A stretch of DNA of 64,000 nucleotides from NCBI GenBank assembly GCA_958296125.1, contig OY282444.1:744001-808000 (forward strand), in the 5' to 3' direction. The stretch's first letter is position 1. Each line of letters starts with the position of its first letter. A program made the translations under genes and the position numbers. Of this stretch, positions 1 through 8,729 are shown piece after piece. This stretch comes from an uncultured Poribacteria bacterium. Lineage in GTDB: Bacteria; Poribacteria; WGA-4E; PCPOR2b. Under the pieces are notes generated by a model. It had not been told where the DNA came from and did no database searches. It saw nothing but the letters and a program-made list of their open reading frames with translations.

Positions 1-300
1 CAGCGTATCCAGTTGTGCCAACCCCGCCAACGCAGATATATCCGAGATTGCGTTGTTGGTAAGATCCAGCCATGTCAGTTGTGTCAACCCCGCCAATGCA
101 GATATATCCGAGATTGCGTTGTCGTAAAGAGACAGCGAATTCAGTTGCATCAACCCCAAAAGCGCAGATATATCCGAGATAGCGTTGGTGTCAAGATACA
201 GTCCATTCAGTTGTGTCAACCCCGCCAACGCAGATATATCCGAGATAGCGTTCCAACCAAGATACAGCGTATCCAGTTGTGTCAACCCCAAAAGCGGCGA
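1..300 (-). repeat. 66-bp tandem LRR-coding repeats, block 2 (cut by edge)
   Basis: At least four and a half units of the same 66-bp LRR repeat, separated from block 1 by the Big_1-like domain and a capping segment. The DNA is close to that of block 1, so the two arrays share recent ancestry. Confidence 0.8.
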
Positions 301-3006
301 AAGATTTGATACTGCATTACTGTTGACATAGCCCTCTCCGCTGACCCACTCACCATCAAGCAACAGCTCTCTGAGAGTGTGTGCATATTCAAGGCCGGTG
401 AGGTCTTGAATGTTCGCGTTTCGCGCGTCAAGATGGGTCAAAGTTGTTATCTCCCACGCGATAAGCTCCGCACCGACCGGCTTGCCGAGTCCCTCTGCTA
501 TCTTCGCGCGAAGAGCCGCATCAGGAATAGTCACGGGGGTATTGGCATTGGTGAGGGTAGGGGGGACCGCCGTTGCAGTGAAACGCACCGGCTGCGAAAT
601 CTCTGCGGCAGCCACAGAGACAGTAGCGATGCCTACGGTTTGCCCCAGCGTCAAGCGTGCCTGTGCCCTGCCGGTGAGATCGGTTGTGGCCGTTGTCACA
701 CTGAGCTCTCCGCCCCCAGCGGTGACCGCAAAGGTGACAGGCACCCCCGAAAACGCCCGATTCTGCTCATCCCGCACTTCCACGACAAACGGGCGTGGCA
801 ACGCCGCATTGACTGCGGCATGCTGCTCAACCCCTGAGATTTTCATGAGCGTCGTCGGCGTGCGGTTGTCAAACTTTACCTCAACCCCTTTCGCCTGAAT
901 GGCGGGGATGTGCGTGTTGAGAGAGGCGTAACTCAGCGGGTTGCCATTAAGATACAGCCCTGTGCTGTCCCACTGTGTCCCTGTCAAGTTTAACTCCAAT
1001 AGGGGGGACACATCCGAGATAGCGTTGGTGCCAAGATTCAGCGTATTCAGTTCTGTCAACCCCGCCAGCGCAGATATATCCGAGATAGCGGTGTTGCCAA
1101 GATTCAGCGTATTCAGTTCTGTCAACCCTGCCAGCGCAGATATGTCCGAGATAGCGGTGTTGTAAAGATACAGCGTATTCAGTCGTGTTAACCCCGCCAG
1201 CGCAGATATATCCGAGATAGCGTTCCAACCAAGATACAGCTCATTCAGTTGTGTCAAGCCCGCCAGCGCGGATATACCCGAGATAGCGGTGTTGTGAAGA
1301 TACAGCCATGTCAGTTGTGTCAAGCCCGCCAGCGCAGATATATCCGAGATAGCGTTGTTGTAAAGATCCAGCCCACTCAGTTGTGTCAACCCCGAAAGCG
1401 CAGATATGTCCGAGATGGAGGTGCGACTAAGATTCAACCGTGTCAGTTGTGTCAACCCCGCCAGCGCAGATATGTCCGAGATAGCGGTGTTGTTAAGAGA
1501 CAGCCATGTCAGTCCTGTCAACCCCGCCAACGCAGATATATCCGAGATAACGGCATCATTAAGAGACAGCCATGTCAGTCCTGTCAACCCCGCCAGCACA
1601 GATATATCCGAGATTGCGGTGCCACTAAGATCCAGTCCTGTCAGTTGTGTCAACCCCGAAAGCGGCGAAAAATTTGATACTGCATTACTGTTGACATAAC
1701 CCTCTCCACTGACCCACTCACCACCAAGCAACAGCTCTTTGAGAGTGTGTGCATGTTCAAGACCCGTGAGGTCTGTTATCTGGCGGTTGGGGGCATAAAT
1801 CCTCCTTAAGTTTAGCATCGTGTGCGTCGTGAGATCCGAAGAACCGATGGCTTCCCGCACGACCGCCGCTAAATTGGCATCCGGCATGGACACAACTTCG
1901 GAGGGCAGCAGCAGGGAAGTCACGTCAATTGGATACCTCCGACTCGATGAGATGTTTCCATGCACATCGATAACACGAAGCGATACAGACTCACTTTTTG
2001 GTGTTAATGCAGTTGTGACAAATTCAACAGTGCTGCTTGTGCTGTTTAATCCCTTACAAGCCATGAAGCCTCCGGTAGGTCCGGCAGGGCCGCTAATTTC
2101 GGGTGCCAACAACCGTGCTTGATGAAGCCCATCGGGGTCGGTTACCTCAAAGCGGAGACGGATAGCATTGGGTGGAGGGGCGAGGCTCAGTGGTGGAAGC
2201 ATCTTAACCGTTGTGTTGTTGTTGAGGTCTTGACTTTGACGATTGGTGTTGAAGTAGCGATGGATATCCAAAAGTTCAGCGGTGCATTTAGAAATTTGAA
2301 AGGCGAATCCCCTGCCATCTATGCGGAAATCGTGCCCCAATCCAAAGGTGTGCCTCAGTTCGTGGGAAGTAAGATAAACTTGATGAGCAACGTCGCTTTT
2401 GGCATTATTGATGACTGCTACTCCGCCTGCCCCATACCCTATCGTGGCTATACCCGCGGCACCGTTAATGAGATAACCGCTGTCTACCACAGCGAGATAG
2501 ATATTCTTTGACGTATCAAACTGTTCTCCAATTTCTTCACCGACTTTGCCAAAAGTTCCATCCTCATAATATTGAGCGGTGAACTGCCCCGCCACATGAT
2601 GCACCACCGCCTTTCCGCGTGCATCGGTTTCAAACATAAAGGTTTTTCTACCGAAACCGTAGTATTCCATATCGTCCGCGTAAGCCTGCTGGACATCCTT
2701 TATCAACGTATCCATTTTTGCATCTATGTCTGGTTGGGGTTGCCGGTCGCTTGGGAGGAAGTAGATCAGCCGCACCGTGTAGGGTTCACCGACGTTCAAA
2801 TTCGCTGCAGCGGCTCGGGCATAACGACGATTGTCCGGTTGCTTGGAATCCCGATGCAATCGGGGTTGATAATCAACAACACCGCAAAAATGCGTTCCGT
2901 TGCCCGCGGATGGCTGGGAGGCGGCAACGGCTAGGTTGAGTGTGAAGGGGATGAGATAGGCTATTAGGGAACACAAGGTGAAACGGAAAAGTGGGGGGAG
3001 GGTCAT
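1..3006 (-). CDS. Secreted metzincin-type metalloprotease with LRR and Big_1 domains (3' end outside window)
   Basis: The frame is open from ATG at 3006 to the window edge (1002 codons, C-terminus missing). The start has an AAAGGAG Shine-Dalgarno upstream. A hydrophobic signal peptide ends near residue 30. Around residues 60-260 is a zincin domain whose HELRHTFGLGHD segment (His215) gives the full HExxHxxGxxH zinc site of metzincins; I did not confirm a Met-turn. An Ig-like stretch follows (~315-370), then about ten 22-residue LRRs (~420-670, pattern LAGLTQLTxLxLxxxAISDISA), a Big_1/invasin-like domain (~715-805), and a second LRR block (from ~860) cut by the edge. It is probably exported and displayed on the surface, where the LRRs would bind a partner and the protease would cut it. 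Substrate and anchoring are unknown. Start and domains are clear; function is inferred. Confidence 0.85.
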   Translation of the reverse strand, partial: MTLPPLFRFTLCSLIAYLIPFTLNLAVAASQPSAGNGTHFCGVVDYQPRLHRDSKQPDNRRYARAAAANLNVGEPYTVRLIYFLPSDRQPQPDIDAKMDTLIKDVQQAYADDMEYYGFGRKTFMFETDARGKAVVHHVAGQFTAQYYEDGTFGKVGEEIGEQFDTSKNIYLAVVDSGYLINGAAGIATIGYGAGGVAVINNAKSDVAHQVYLTSHELRHTFGLGHDFRIDGRGFAFQISKCTAELLDIHRYFNTNRQSQDLNNNTTVKMLPPLSLAPPPNAIRLRFEVTDPDGLHQARLLAPEISGPAGPTGGFMACKGLNSTSSTVEFVTTALTPKSESVSLRVIDVHGNISSSRRYPIDVTSLLLPSEVVSMPDANLAAVVREAIGSSDLTTHTMLNLRRIYAPNRQITDLTGLEHAHTLKELLLGGEWVSGEGYVNSNAVSNFSPLSGLTQLTGLDLSGTAISDISVLAGLTGLTWLSLNDAVISDISALAGLTGLTWLSLNNTAISDISALAGLTQLTRLNLSRTSISDISALSGLTQLSGLDLYNNAISDISALAGLTQLTWLYLHNTAISGISALAGLTQLNELYLGWNAISDISALAGLTRLNTLYLYNTAISDISALAGLTELNTLNLGNTAISDISALAGLTELNTLNLGTNAISDVSPLLELNLTGTQWDSTGLYLNGNPLSYASLNTHIPAIQAKGVEVKFDNRTPTTLMKISGVEQHAAVNAALPRPFVVEVRDEQNRAFSGVPVTFAVTAGGGELSVTTATTDLTGRAQARLTLGQTVGIATVSVAAAEISQPVRFTATAVPPTLTNANTPVTIPDAALRAKIAEGLGKPVGAELIAWEITTLTHLDARNANIQDLTGLEYAHTLRELLLDGEWVSGEGYVNSNAVSNLSPLLGLTQLDTLYLGWNAISDISALAGLTQLNGLYLDTNAISDISALLGLMQLNSLSLYDNAISDISALAGLTQLTWLDLTNNAISDISALAGLAQLDTL
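1003..1665 (-). repeat. 66-bp tandem LRR-coding repeats, block 1
   Basis: About ten 66-bp units, each coding one 22-residue LRR, run through this part of the metzincin-LRR gene. The phrase GCAGATATATCCGAGATAGCG recurs on the + strand with little change. Such nucleotide-level similarity indicates recent unit expansion or conversion. The array can change length without shifting frame. Confidence 0.85.
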
Positions 3007-3406
3007 CGGTATGCTTGTCTCCTTTGTGGACGAAAATATGTGTGAGAGTATCTGTGCCTTGATTGTTAGGACCACCTTCGGGGCTGTCCAGTCTTTGTAG
3101 GGGCACCTCTTGTGGATGCCCGCTGATAAGGTGCCCCCCTTTATCAGGGAGGAGCGGTAGAGATGCTTCGCAACGGAACTCCACGGTGCCCAAAATACCA
3201 CAAAGTCGGGTTAAAAATCAATGCTTTTTTGACAAGGGAAAACATTTCAATGAGGAATTGGTATAATTTGCTTGCAGCGTATCAAAATCTCATATAGAAT
3301 AGAACTTACGCAAAAGCGAAGCTGAGTTTTTGGAAGAACTCAATTTCTGCTGCACAGTTGTTACAAGGTTCTGGGAAATCAGCCTACGTTTTCGAGGAGT
3401 CACTTT
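3007..3406. other. Intergenic region between divergent genes
   Basis: No gene is supported here. It holds the upstream regions of the metzincin gene (-) and the aldo/keto reductase (+). A TATAAT hexamer at 3262-3267 on the + strand is a possible -10 element for the reductase, without a good -35 at normal spacing. A GATAAGG...CTTTATC arrangement near 3126-3150 could form a weak hairpin. Confidence 0.4.
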
Positions 3407-4363
3407 ATGGCGACAAACACAACATTATCCATACCGCGCCGCCGTTTGGGGCGAACGGAGTTGAGCATCCCCGTCGTTCCCTTCGGGACACAAGGGTTCG
3501 GCAACCATTTCGGTTTTGTTTCCGACGAGGCTGCTGTCGCCCTCGTCAAACACGCGGTCAGTATCGGTGTCAACCATTTCGACTGCGCTCGCTGCTATGG
3601 GGATTCTATGCGTAAACTCGGCTTGGCGTTGAGGGAGATACCGCGCGAGGACGTGATAATCACCGGACGCCTTTGCTGCCATTCCGGAGCGGAATGGGGA
3701 GGCTACGGTGAGGGAAAGGCAGATTATTCCGCCGAACGTGTGATTGCGGATGTCGAAGATCAGCTACAGTTGCTCGATACAGACTATTTCGACGGTATGC
3801 TGATTCATGATCCGTCCGATATTGAGCCAACGCTTGAGAAGGGTGGGACGTTAGATGGCGTGCTACAGTGTAAGAGACGGGGTCTGGTTCATTTTGTCGG
3901 ATACGGGATGCGCCCTCACGATTTCCATCTGAAGACAATTGCCACCGGCGATGTCGATCTCCTTTTGTGCTTCAACGATTATAACTTAGTCCGTCAGACT
4001 ATCGCGGATACCGTTCTACCCACCGCTGCCGAAGCCGATGTCGGGGTTATGAACGGTTGGTCAATTCTGCGTGGCTTGCTGACAGGGATTGACATTGGCG
4101 CGGAAGTGGCACAAGGACGGTGGAATAATCACCCCGACCTCGAATCTGCGAGGGCGAGATGGAAGTGGTGTCAGGCAGAGGGAGTTGATCTGCTCCAATT
4201 AGCCCTTCAGTTTTGCTTGCGAGACGAGCGGATTCATGGGAACAACATCGGTTCGTTGAACATCGAGCAGTTGGAGGCAAACGTGCGAGCGGCGAGTATA
4301 CCTCTCTCCGATGAGGTATGGGAGAAATACGAGGCACAGTTCGGTGGTGGGATGAACCAATGA
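3407..4363 (+). CDS. Aldo/keto reductase family protein
   Basis: A 318-aa protein with the AKR TIM-barrel pattern. The N-terminal strand is RRLGRTELSIPVVPFG, the FDCARCYG segment supplies the catalytic Asp and Tyr, and LIHDP supplies the catalytic His. The segment where the family has its catalytic Lys (usually TKV or similar) reads IITGRL, so the Lys seems absent or moved, and activity as a standard NADPH reductase is uncertain. The start has GAGGAG seven bases upstream. The stop overlaps the next gene as ATGA, which implies translational coupling to the PPTase. The substrate is unknown; a sugar or short carbonyl compound is typical of the family. Confidence 0.85.
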   Translation: MATNTTLSIPRRRLGRTELSIPVVPFGTQGFGNHFGFVSDEAAVALVKHAVSIGVNHFDCARCYGDSMRKLGLALREIPREDVIITGRLCCHSGAEWGGYGEGKADYSAERVIADVEDQLQLLDTDYFDGMLIHDPSDIEPTLEKGGTLDGVLQCKRRGLVHFVGYGMRPHDFHLKTIATGDVDLLLCFNDYNLVRQTIADTVLPTAAEADVGVMNGWSILRGLLTGIDIGAEVAQGRWNNHPDLESARARWKWCQAEGVDLLQLALQFCLRDERIHGNNIGSLNIEQLEANVRAASIPLSDEVWEKYEAQFGGGMNQ

Positions 4364-5121
4364 CCGCTCCCTCTCTTTCGTGGAATTCCCCACCACAGAC
4401 GCTTATATTACCGAGTAACGCAGTCCATGTTTGGCGGGCCTCCTTGCATGTCTCAGCTTCCGACCTGCGGACCCTTGAGGGGACACTCACAGCAGACGAG
4501 TGTAAAAGAGCCGAACGGTTCTACTTCCAGAAACACCGCGAACACTTCATCGCCGGGCGGGGCGTGCTGCGGAATATCCTGAGTCGCTATCTGGGCAGGG
4601 AACCAGACCAACTGCGCTTTTGTTATAACTCTTACGGAAAGCCAACCTTGACCGAAGAGATTGGCGCGGAAGGACTTTGCTTCAACTTGTCTCACTCCCA
4701 TGGAATTGCGCTCTACGCCGTCACTCGTCATCGGGAGATCGGCATCGATATCGAGCGTTTTCGTCCTAATGTTGCAGTGGAGCGGCTCGCCGAGAGATTT
4801 TTCTCACCACGAGAGGCGGCTGCGCTTTGTGCACTCCCTGAACATCTGCGGAAAGAGGGGTTCTTTAATTGTTGGACGCGCAAGGAAGCCTATATCAAGG
4901 CGGAAGGGAAAGGACTTTCCATCCCCTTGAATGCGTTTGATGTTTCGCTGACACCGGGGGAACCGGCAGAATTGCTGCGTGCCGAAAGCCATCCCCAAGA
5001 AACCTCCCGTTGGTCTCTACAAGTCCTAAACCCTGAGCCCGGTTACGCGGCAGCACTGGCGGTGAAGGGGCATGACTGGGAATTGAAGTGTTGGCAGTGG
5101 TGTCCGATGCAAGTGGTATGA
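4360..5121 (+). CDS. Sfp-type 4'-phosphopantetheinyl transferase
   Basis: About 253 aa. It transfers phosphopantetheine from CoA to a serine of carrier proteins. Visible motifs are GRGVLRNILSRYLG, FNLSHSHG, IGIDIE (metal-binding acidic pair), FFSPREAAAL and the WTRKEAYIKAEGKGLSIPL signature, all characteristic of the Sfp/HetI/AcpT group. I chose ATG 4360, which overlaps the TGA of the preceding gene and has GGTGG upstream, over an in-frame ATG at 4318 inside that gene. An Sfp-type enzyme usually serves polyketide, nonribosomal peptide or similar carrier proteins, but no such synthase is in this window. Coupling with the AKR may only reflect shared expression. Confidence 0.92.
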   Translation: MTAPSLSWNSPPQTLILPSNAVHVWRASLHVSASDLRTLEGTLTADECKRAERFYFQKHREHFIAGRGVLRNILSRYLGREPDQLRFCYNSYGKPTLTEEIGAEGLCFNLSHSHGIALYAVTRHREIGIDIERFRPNVAVERLAERFFSPREAAALCALPEHLRKEGFFNCWTRKEAYIKAEGKGLSIPLNAFDVSLTPGEPAELLRAESHPQETSRWSLQVLNPEPGYAAALAVKGHDWELKCWQWCPMQVV

Positions 5122-5203
5122 GTTGTTGGCATGTATCACAAACAGACCTCCTTGACAATCACCATCCGCGACGGCTTTTCTATTTCTAGCAAGGAATAAT
5201 GCA

Positions 5204-5755
5204 CTATTTGATCACGGATTTAGCCGCGAGTATATCCTTTGCCTGCCCTCGTTCTTGCAACGCAATCAAGGTCTGTAACGTTTTCTTCAATTCTTGACGA
5301 TAACTATAGCTGAAAAGCACAAATCGAGCTTGTTGCTCAACAGTCAAGGTCTGATTAATCTCTTCCATGATCTTTTGTCTTTCGGCAATGAACCCATTCT
5401 CAACCTCGCGGTGGTGTGTTAAGGCGGCCTGTAACTCAGCCAGTCCTACCTTAGAGTCAACTGGGGTGGCTTGTAATTGCTTCAGCCGATTCATACTTCC
5501 CCGGTATTCCTGCCGATACTGCGTTTTCAACTTTTCCAGCTTGTTGAATTGGCTCAACAAAGGCATCTTTTGCTCCGACGTGGGCGAGACCGCATCAACC
5601 AACTTCCAAATCTTGATGGTTTCAATGAATTCAGCCATCTCGCTTGGCGTTGTTGGTCGAGGAGACGGAGTGTCTGCTTTGATGAATGGAATCAAGAACA
5701 CTAGGGCGAGTGCCACAGGGATTACCAAGAGCAATGGTAGATAACGGCGTTTCAT
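5204..5755 (-). CDS. Spy/CpxP-like periplasmic protein
   Basis: 183 aa with an N-terminal membrane or signal segment (residues ~5-25), then a helical, charged region. A C-terminal LTVEQQARFVLF stretch resembles the LTxxQ motif of Spy/CpxP/CnrX-type periplasmic proteins, which bind metals or misfolded proteins. It is the last gene of an operon behind an ECF sigma and an anti-sigma factor, a usual place for a periplasmic sensor or a stress-response output. The function is inferred from motif and context. Confidence 0.6.
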   Translation of the reverse strand: MKRRYLPLLLVIPVALALVFLIPFIKADTPSPRPTTPSEMAEFIETIKIWKLVDAVSPTSEQKMPLLSQFNKLEKLKTQYRQEYRGSMNRLKQLQATPVDSKVGLAELQAALTHHREVENGFIAERQKIMEEINQTLTVEQQARFVLFSYSYRQELKKTLQTLIALQERGQAKDILAAKSVIK

Positions 5756-5782
5756 AGATAGCGTCCTCCTTTGGGAATTTCT

Positions 5783-6448
5783 TTAATCCAAGGTAGTGAA
5801 AGCAAATTGATTTGATGTCGAAGGAACAAAGTCAGTGAGAGCTTCATCTTCAACAGCTTCAACGTCGATTTCAGAAGTAATAACATGGAACCATTGATTA
5901 ACGAGGGCGGTGGATTCCACCGAATTTGGCAGTCGGATTTCATCGACAAGCGAACTCCGACTGTCCCAAATCGAAGGCACATCTAGGCGTTGAAGCTCAT
6001 AATTTAACTGTTCCCGTAACTGTTCTACAGGGATTTCCGCCATGAAACTTGAGGAAATCAGTATATCAAAAGTGGGATCACCGGCTGATGCTTTGAATAG
6101 GCGACTGTTGGAGAGTCCCCAAAGGCTTAACAGGAGAGCTAGCAGACAAGCCACACCTGCTATTTTCCACCCATGCGCCCTCGCCCAAAAAGGAAGGTGA
6201 TTTTCTTCAAATGCTTGGCGCTGCGAAATCTTCATGCGGAGGCTGGGCCAAAACGCCCGCCATGCCTCTGGCGTGGGATATTCTACCGGCAAACTGCTGG
6301 CATAATGGATTGTTGCCTCAAAGGCTTGCAATTCCTTTTGACAGTGAGGGCAGTCGTCAATATGAAGTTCTAATTGATGGGCCCATTTTGGAGACAATGT
6401 TCCCTCGATGTATGATGGTAACAATTTTTCAACTAATTTACATTTCAT
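5783..6448 (-). CDS. Zinc-finger anti-sigma factor
   Basis: 221 aa. The N-terminal ~50 residues carry a ZAS zinc-binding motif (Cys3, then HIDDCPHC giving HxxxCxxC). A single membrane segment follows near residues 95-115 (ACLLALLLSLWGLS), then a periplasmic region. It lies immediately downstream of the ECF sigma gene, six bases apart, as expected for a membrane-bound partner that holds the sigma inactive until an envelope signal arrives. The C-terminal domain is not recognisable, so the signal is unknown. Confidence 0.85.
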   Translation of the reverse strand: MKCKLVEKLLPSYIEGTLSPKWAHQLELHIDDCPHCQKELQAFEATIHYASSLPVEYPTPEAWRAFWPSLRMKISQRQAFEENHLPFWARAHGWKIAGVACLLALLLSLWGLSNSRLFKASAGDPTFDILISSSFMAEIPVEQLREQLNYELQRLDVPSIWDSRSSLVDEIRLPNSVESTALVNQWFHVITSEIDVEAVEDEALTDFVPSTSNQFAFTTLD

Positions 6449-6454
6449 AACGAT

Positions 6455-7027
6455 TCAATGTTCTAAGTAAGGTGTGAGTAGTTCGCGTAGTTTTCGCGTC
6501 GCACTAAATAGATGGGCTTTGACGCTTCCGACACGCAGATGGAGAACATCGGCAATTTCACGAAGCACCAATCCTTCATAGTGCCTCAAAATAAATACCT
6601 GCTTCTGACGCGGAGACAATTGTTGGATCGCATTCCTAATTTCCCTTCCAAGTTCGGCCTGTTCTAGACCGCGCATTGTAACATCCTCGGTCCCTCCGGA
6701 AGGGAATAGGAAATCGTCAGCAGGGAATTCGTCGACAAAAGAGATATTTTTATGACTTGCCCGGCGACGCGTATAATCGATGCACGCATTTTTAGCAATC
6801 CGATAGATCCATGTGTAAAATGTGGATTTGCTTTCAAAACGATCTAGTGCCTTGAAACCTCTGAGGAAAATCTCCTGAGACAGATCGTACGCATCTTCTG
6901 GATGGTGAGTGAAGTTGTAGGCGAGCTCGTAAATCCGCTTCTGATACTTCTGAACCAACTCACCAAAAGCGCGAGTGTCCCCGCATTGTGCTCTTTTAAC
7001 GAGGTATCGATCCGGATCTTCTTTCAT
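6455..7027 (-). CDS. ECF RNA polymerase sigma factor
   Basis: 190 aa from ATG 7027; an in-frame start further up, at 7105, would add 26 residues unlike the family. Sigma-2 contains AYDLSQEIFLRGFKALDRF and FYTWIYRIAKNACIDYTRRR. Sigma-4 contains LSPRQKQVFILRHYEGL and REIADVLHLRVGSVKAHLF. It directs RNA polymerase to its own regulon, probably including this operon. It is followed by its likely ZAS anti-sigma factor and a Spy-like protein, and it is one of four ECF-type genes in the window. Confidence 0.93.
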   Translation of the reverse strand: MKEDPDRYLVKRAQCGDTRAFGELVQKYQKRIYELAYNFTHHPEDAYDLSQEIFLRGFKALDRFESKSTFYTWIYRIAKNACIDYTRRRASHKNISFVDEFPADDFLFPSGGTEDVTMRGLEQAELGREIRNAIQQLSPRQKQVFILRHYEGLVLREIADVLHLRVGSVKAHLFSATRKLRELLTPYLEH

Positions 7028-7163
7028 GGCATTTGTCTCGTTGTAGACGCAGTAATAGGCGAAAAGTTTAGGTAGCCCCAGAAGAGCAATAATGTGCGTT
7101 TGCAACCCAACAAAGATTTTTGATAGTACGGAGTTGAGATAGGAGGTGGGATAAGTACAGAGA

Positions 7164-7240
7164 TGGAGCCGGTGAGAGGATTTGAACCTCCGACCTGTTG
7201 ATTACGAATCAACCGCTCTGACCAACTGAGCTACACCGGC
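7164..7240 (-). tRNA. tRNA-Thr (CGT)
   Basis: Full cloverleaf on the minus strand: acceptor GCCGGTG/CACCGGC, D arm GCTC...GAGC, anticodon stem GTTGA/TCAAC with loop TTCGTAA (anticodon CGT), and T arm with TTCAAAT loop. The discriminator is T and a CCA end is encoded (7164-7166). Confidence 0.96.
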
Positions 7241-7290
7241 GTATGAGGAAAACGGTCCCAACATAAATGATGAGACCGTAAGGATAGAGA

Positions 7291-7363
7291 TGCCGAGGGG
7301 CAGAATTGAACTGCCGACACATGGATTTTCAGTCCACTGCTCTACCTACTGAGCTACCTCGGC
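7291..7363 (-). tRNA. tRNA-Phe (GAA)
   Basis: Cloverleaf on the minus strand: acceptor GCCGAGG/CCTCGGC, anticodon loop CTGAAAA (anticodon GAA), T loop TTCAATT, discriminator A. CCA is not encoded, unlike the neighbouring tRNA-Thr. Only 50 bases separate the two, so they are probably cotranscribed. Confidence 0.96.
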
Positions 7364-7480
7364 ATAATCGAAAGCGGTTAGAATAATACAGAATAATACC
7401 AAATGGATGAAGTGGATGTCAAGCGTTTTTTACGCTCACACGGGATGCAACAGCTGGCGAGGGCGGGTTCAATGGAATAA

Positions 7481-7513
7481 ATAAAAAAGCCCTATACGTT
7501 GTGCATAGGGCTT
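7481..7513 (-). terminator. Intrinsic terminator after VOC gene
   Basis: A 9-bp perfect stem (AAGCCCTAT/ATAGGGCTT) with a 9-nt loop is followed on the minus strand by TTTTTTATTTATT. It lies about 25 bases past the stop of the VOC gene. Confidence 0.88.
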
Positions 7514-7537
7514 GCATTCAATGCCAAAAGTTGCCCA

Positions 7538-7945
7538 TTATCGCGGTTGGACACCTGGCCACTGATCATCACTCGCCGTTACATCCACTACAATCCCGTC
7601 AGGGTCTTCTACCTTGAACGATTCGTCTGGGGGCGAATCTGGATCATAGGCTTCTCCACCGACTCCATCCGATATAATTGTGAAGCCATTCGCTTCACAC
7701 CGCTTCGCGGCTTCCTGTAGGTCTGGGACACGCACACCGATGTGGAGATAGTCCAACATCCCACTGACGTGCGGCGGCCGTTCGGGGCCACTGTGCTGAA
7801 ACACCCGGAAGTTGTGGTAGCCATCAGTGAGATCGTAGCAGCCTTCCATTGTTGAAAAAACTTTCAATCCGAGGGCATCGCGCCAAAATCGAATCGTATC
7901 TTCCAAATTGGTAGCACGGACACCGACATGTACGAGGGTTGACAT
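7538..7945 (-). CDS. VOC (glyoxalase/bleomycin-resistance) family protein
   Basis: 135 aa with two beta-alpha-beta-beta-beta modules. The first begins STLVHVGVRATNLEDTIRFW and the second LDYLHIGVRVPDLQEAA. Candidate metal ligands are His6, the His in LHIGV and an acidic residue in the last strand (VEDPDGIVVDV). It has the size of a small single-domain glyoxalase-like or dioxygenase-like VOC enzyme; the reaction cannot be told. AAGGAGG lies eight bases before the ATG. Monocistronic, with its own terminator. Confidence 0.88.
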   Translation of the reverse strand: MSTLVHVGVRATNLEDTIRFWRDALGLKVFSTMEGCYDLTDGYHNFRVFQHSGPERPPHVSGMLDYLHIGVRVPDLQEAAKRCEANGFTIISDGVGGEAYDPDSPPDESFKVEDPDGIVVDVTASDDQWPGVQPR

Positions 7946-8039
7946 TACTGATTCCTCCTTCTGGAAAAGGTTACAAAATCTTGCAAATTATAGCACACTT
8001 GGATCAAGGGTCAAATGAAAAAAAATTCTCCGATCGGGT

Positions 8040-8729
8040 TTAATACACCGCGATGCTATCCCGAATTTTCTCCAGCGTTTTCGCGCCGATACCTTTGACA
8101 TTCTTGAGGTCATCAATGGTGGAGAATTCGCCGGAGGTTTGACGGTACTCAATAATGCGTTGCGCCAGTGCGGGCCCGATGCCGCGTAGTGTTTGTAACT
8201 CTTGTGATGTCGCGGTGTTAATGTTGATGCGTGACCCATCTGACGGGGCAGCTCTCCTTACGGAAGATTGTGGAGACACGGTGGGGACCGGTGAGGGGGG
8301 AGTGGCGTGTCCCTTAGCAGTGCTAGGAACAAGCGCGTTCTGTCCCACATCGGGGATTTCGCGAATCTCTGGGACATAAATTTGTTGCCCATCACGAATT
8401 TTCGCAGCGAGATTGAGACCGTGAACGTCGGCTCGATTTGTCCCCCCACCCGCCTTTTCAATAGCCTCATGGACTCGTGCACCGGTGGAAAGGTAATAAA
8501 CCCCCGGCAACCTCACCGCACCCGTTACATGGACAGCGATCTCTGACTTGGGAGTAAGTGAGGGTGGCGTGGGTACGGGTAGAGCTGCTTCTGGCTCAAC
8601 GACGAGATCCGGTTCACCCAGAAAAAGCGCGGGGTGAAAATGCTTTAGCATCCAATATCCCCCGCCTGCGAGTATCACGACCACTAGGACAATAACAATT
8701 TTTCGATGTTGTGATTCGAGGATATCCAT
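8040..8729 (-). CDS. comEA: ComEA-like DNA-binding protein (SLBB + helix-hairpin-helix)
   Basis: 229 aa with an N-terminal membrane anchor (~residues 9-28) and a Pro-rich linker. An SLBB domain follows (HVTGAVRLPGVYYL...GQQIYVPEI), and a C-terminal tandem HhH region (ININTATSQELQTLRGIGPA and LKNVKGIGAKTLEKIR). This is the ComEA layout, in which the anchored protein binds incoming double-stranded DNA during competence. The start ATG shares a base with the mnmA stop (TAATG), so the two are coupled. No other competence gene is in the window. Confidence 0.88.
   Translation of the reverse strand: MDILESQHRKIVIVLVVVILAGGGYWMLKHFHPALFLGEPDLVVEPEAALPVPTPPSLTPKSEIAVHVTGAVRLPGVYYLSTGARVHEAIEKAGGGTNRADVHGLNLAAKIRDGQQIYVPEIREIPDVGQNALVPSTAKGHATPPSPVPTVSPQSSVRRAAPSDGSRININTATSQELQTLRGIGPALAQRIIEYRQTSGEFSTIDDLKNVKGIGAKTLEKIRDSIAVY

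Noticed and set aside
1003-1665. Regular 66-bp repeats as a CRISPR array
   Set aside because: The units are coding LRRs with no distinct spacers, and the period equals 22 codons.
13-1700. Long + strand reading frames rich in Cys/Arg/Gln repeats across 1-1.7 kb
   Set aside because: They are antisense to the LRR-coding repeats; the minus strand has a continuous frame with signal peptide, zinc site and LRRs.
7164-7363. tRNA pair as an integration site
   Set aside because: No integrase, no duplicated tRNA 3' end and no island-like content next to it.
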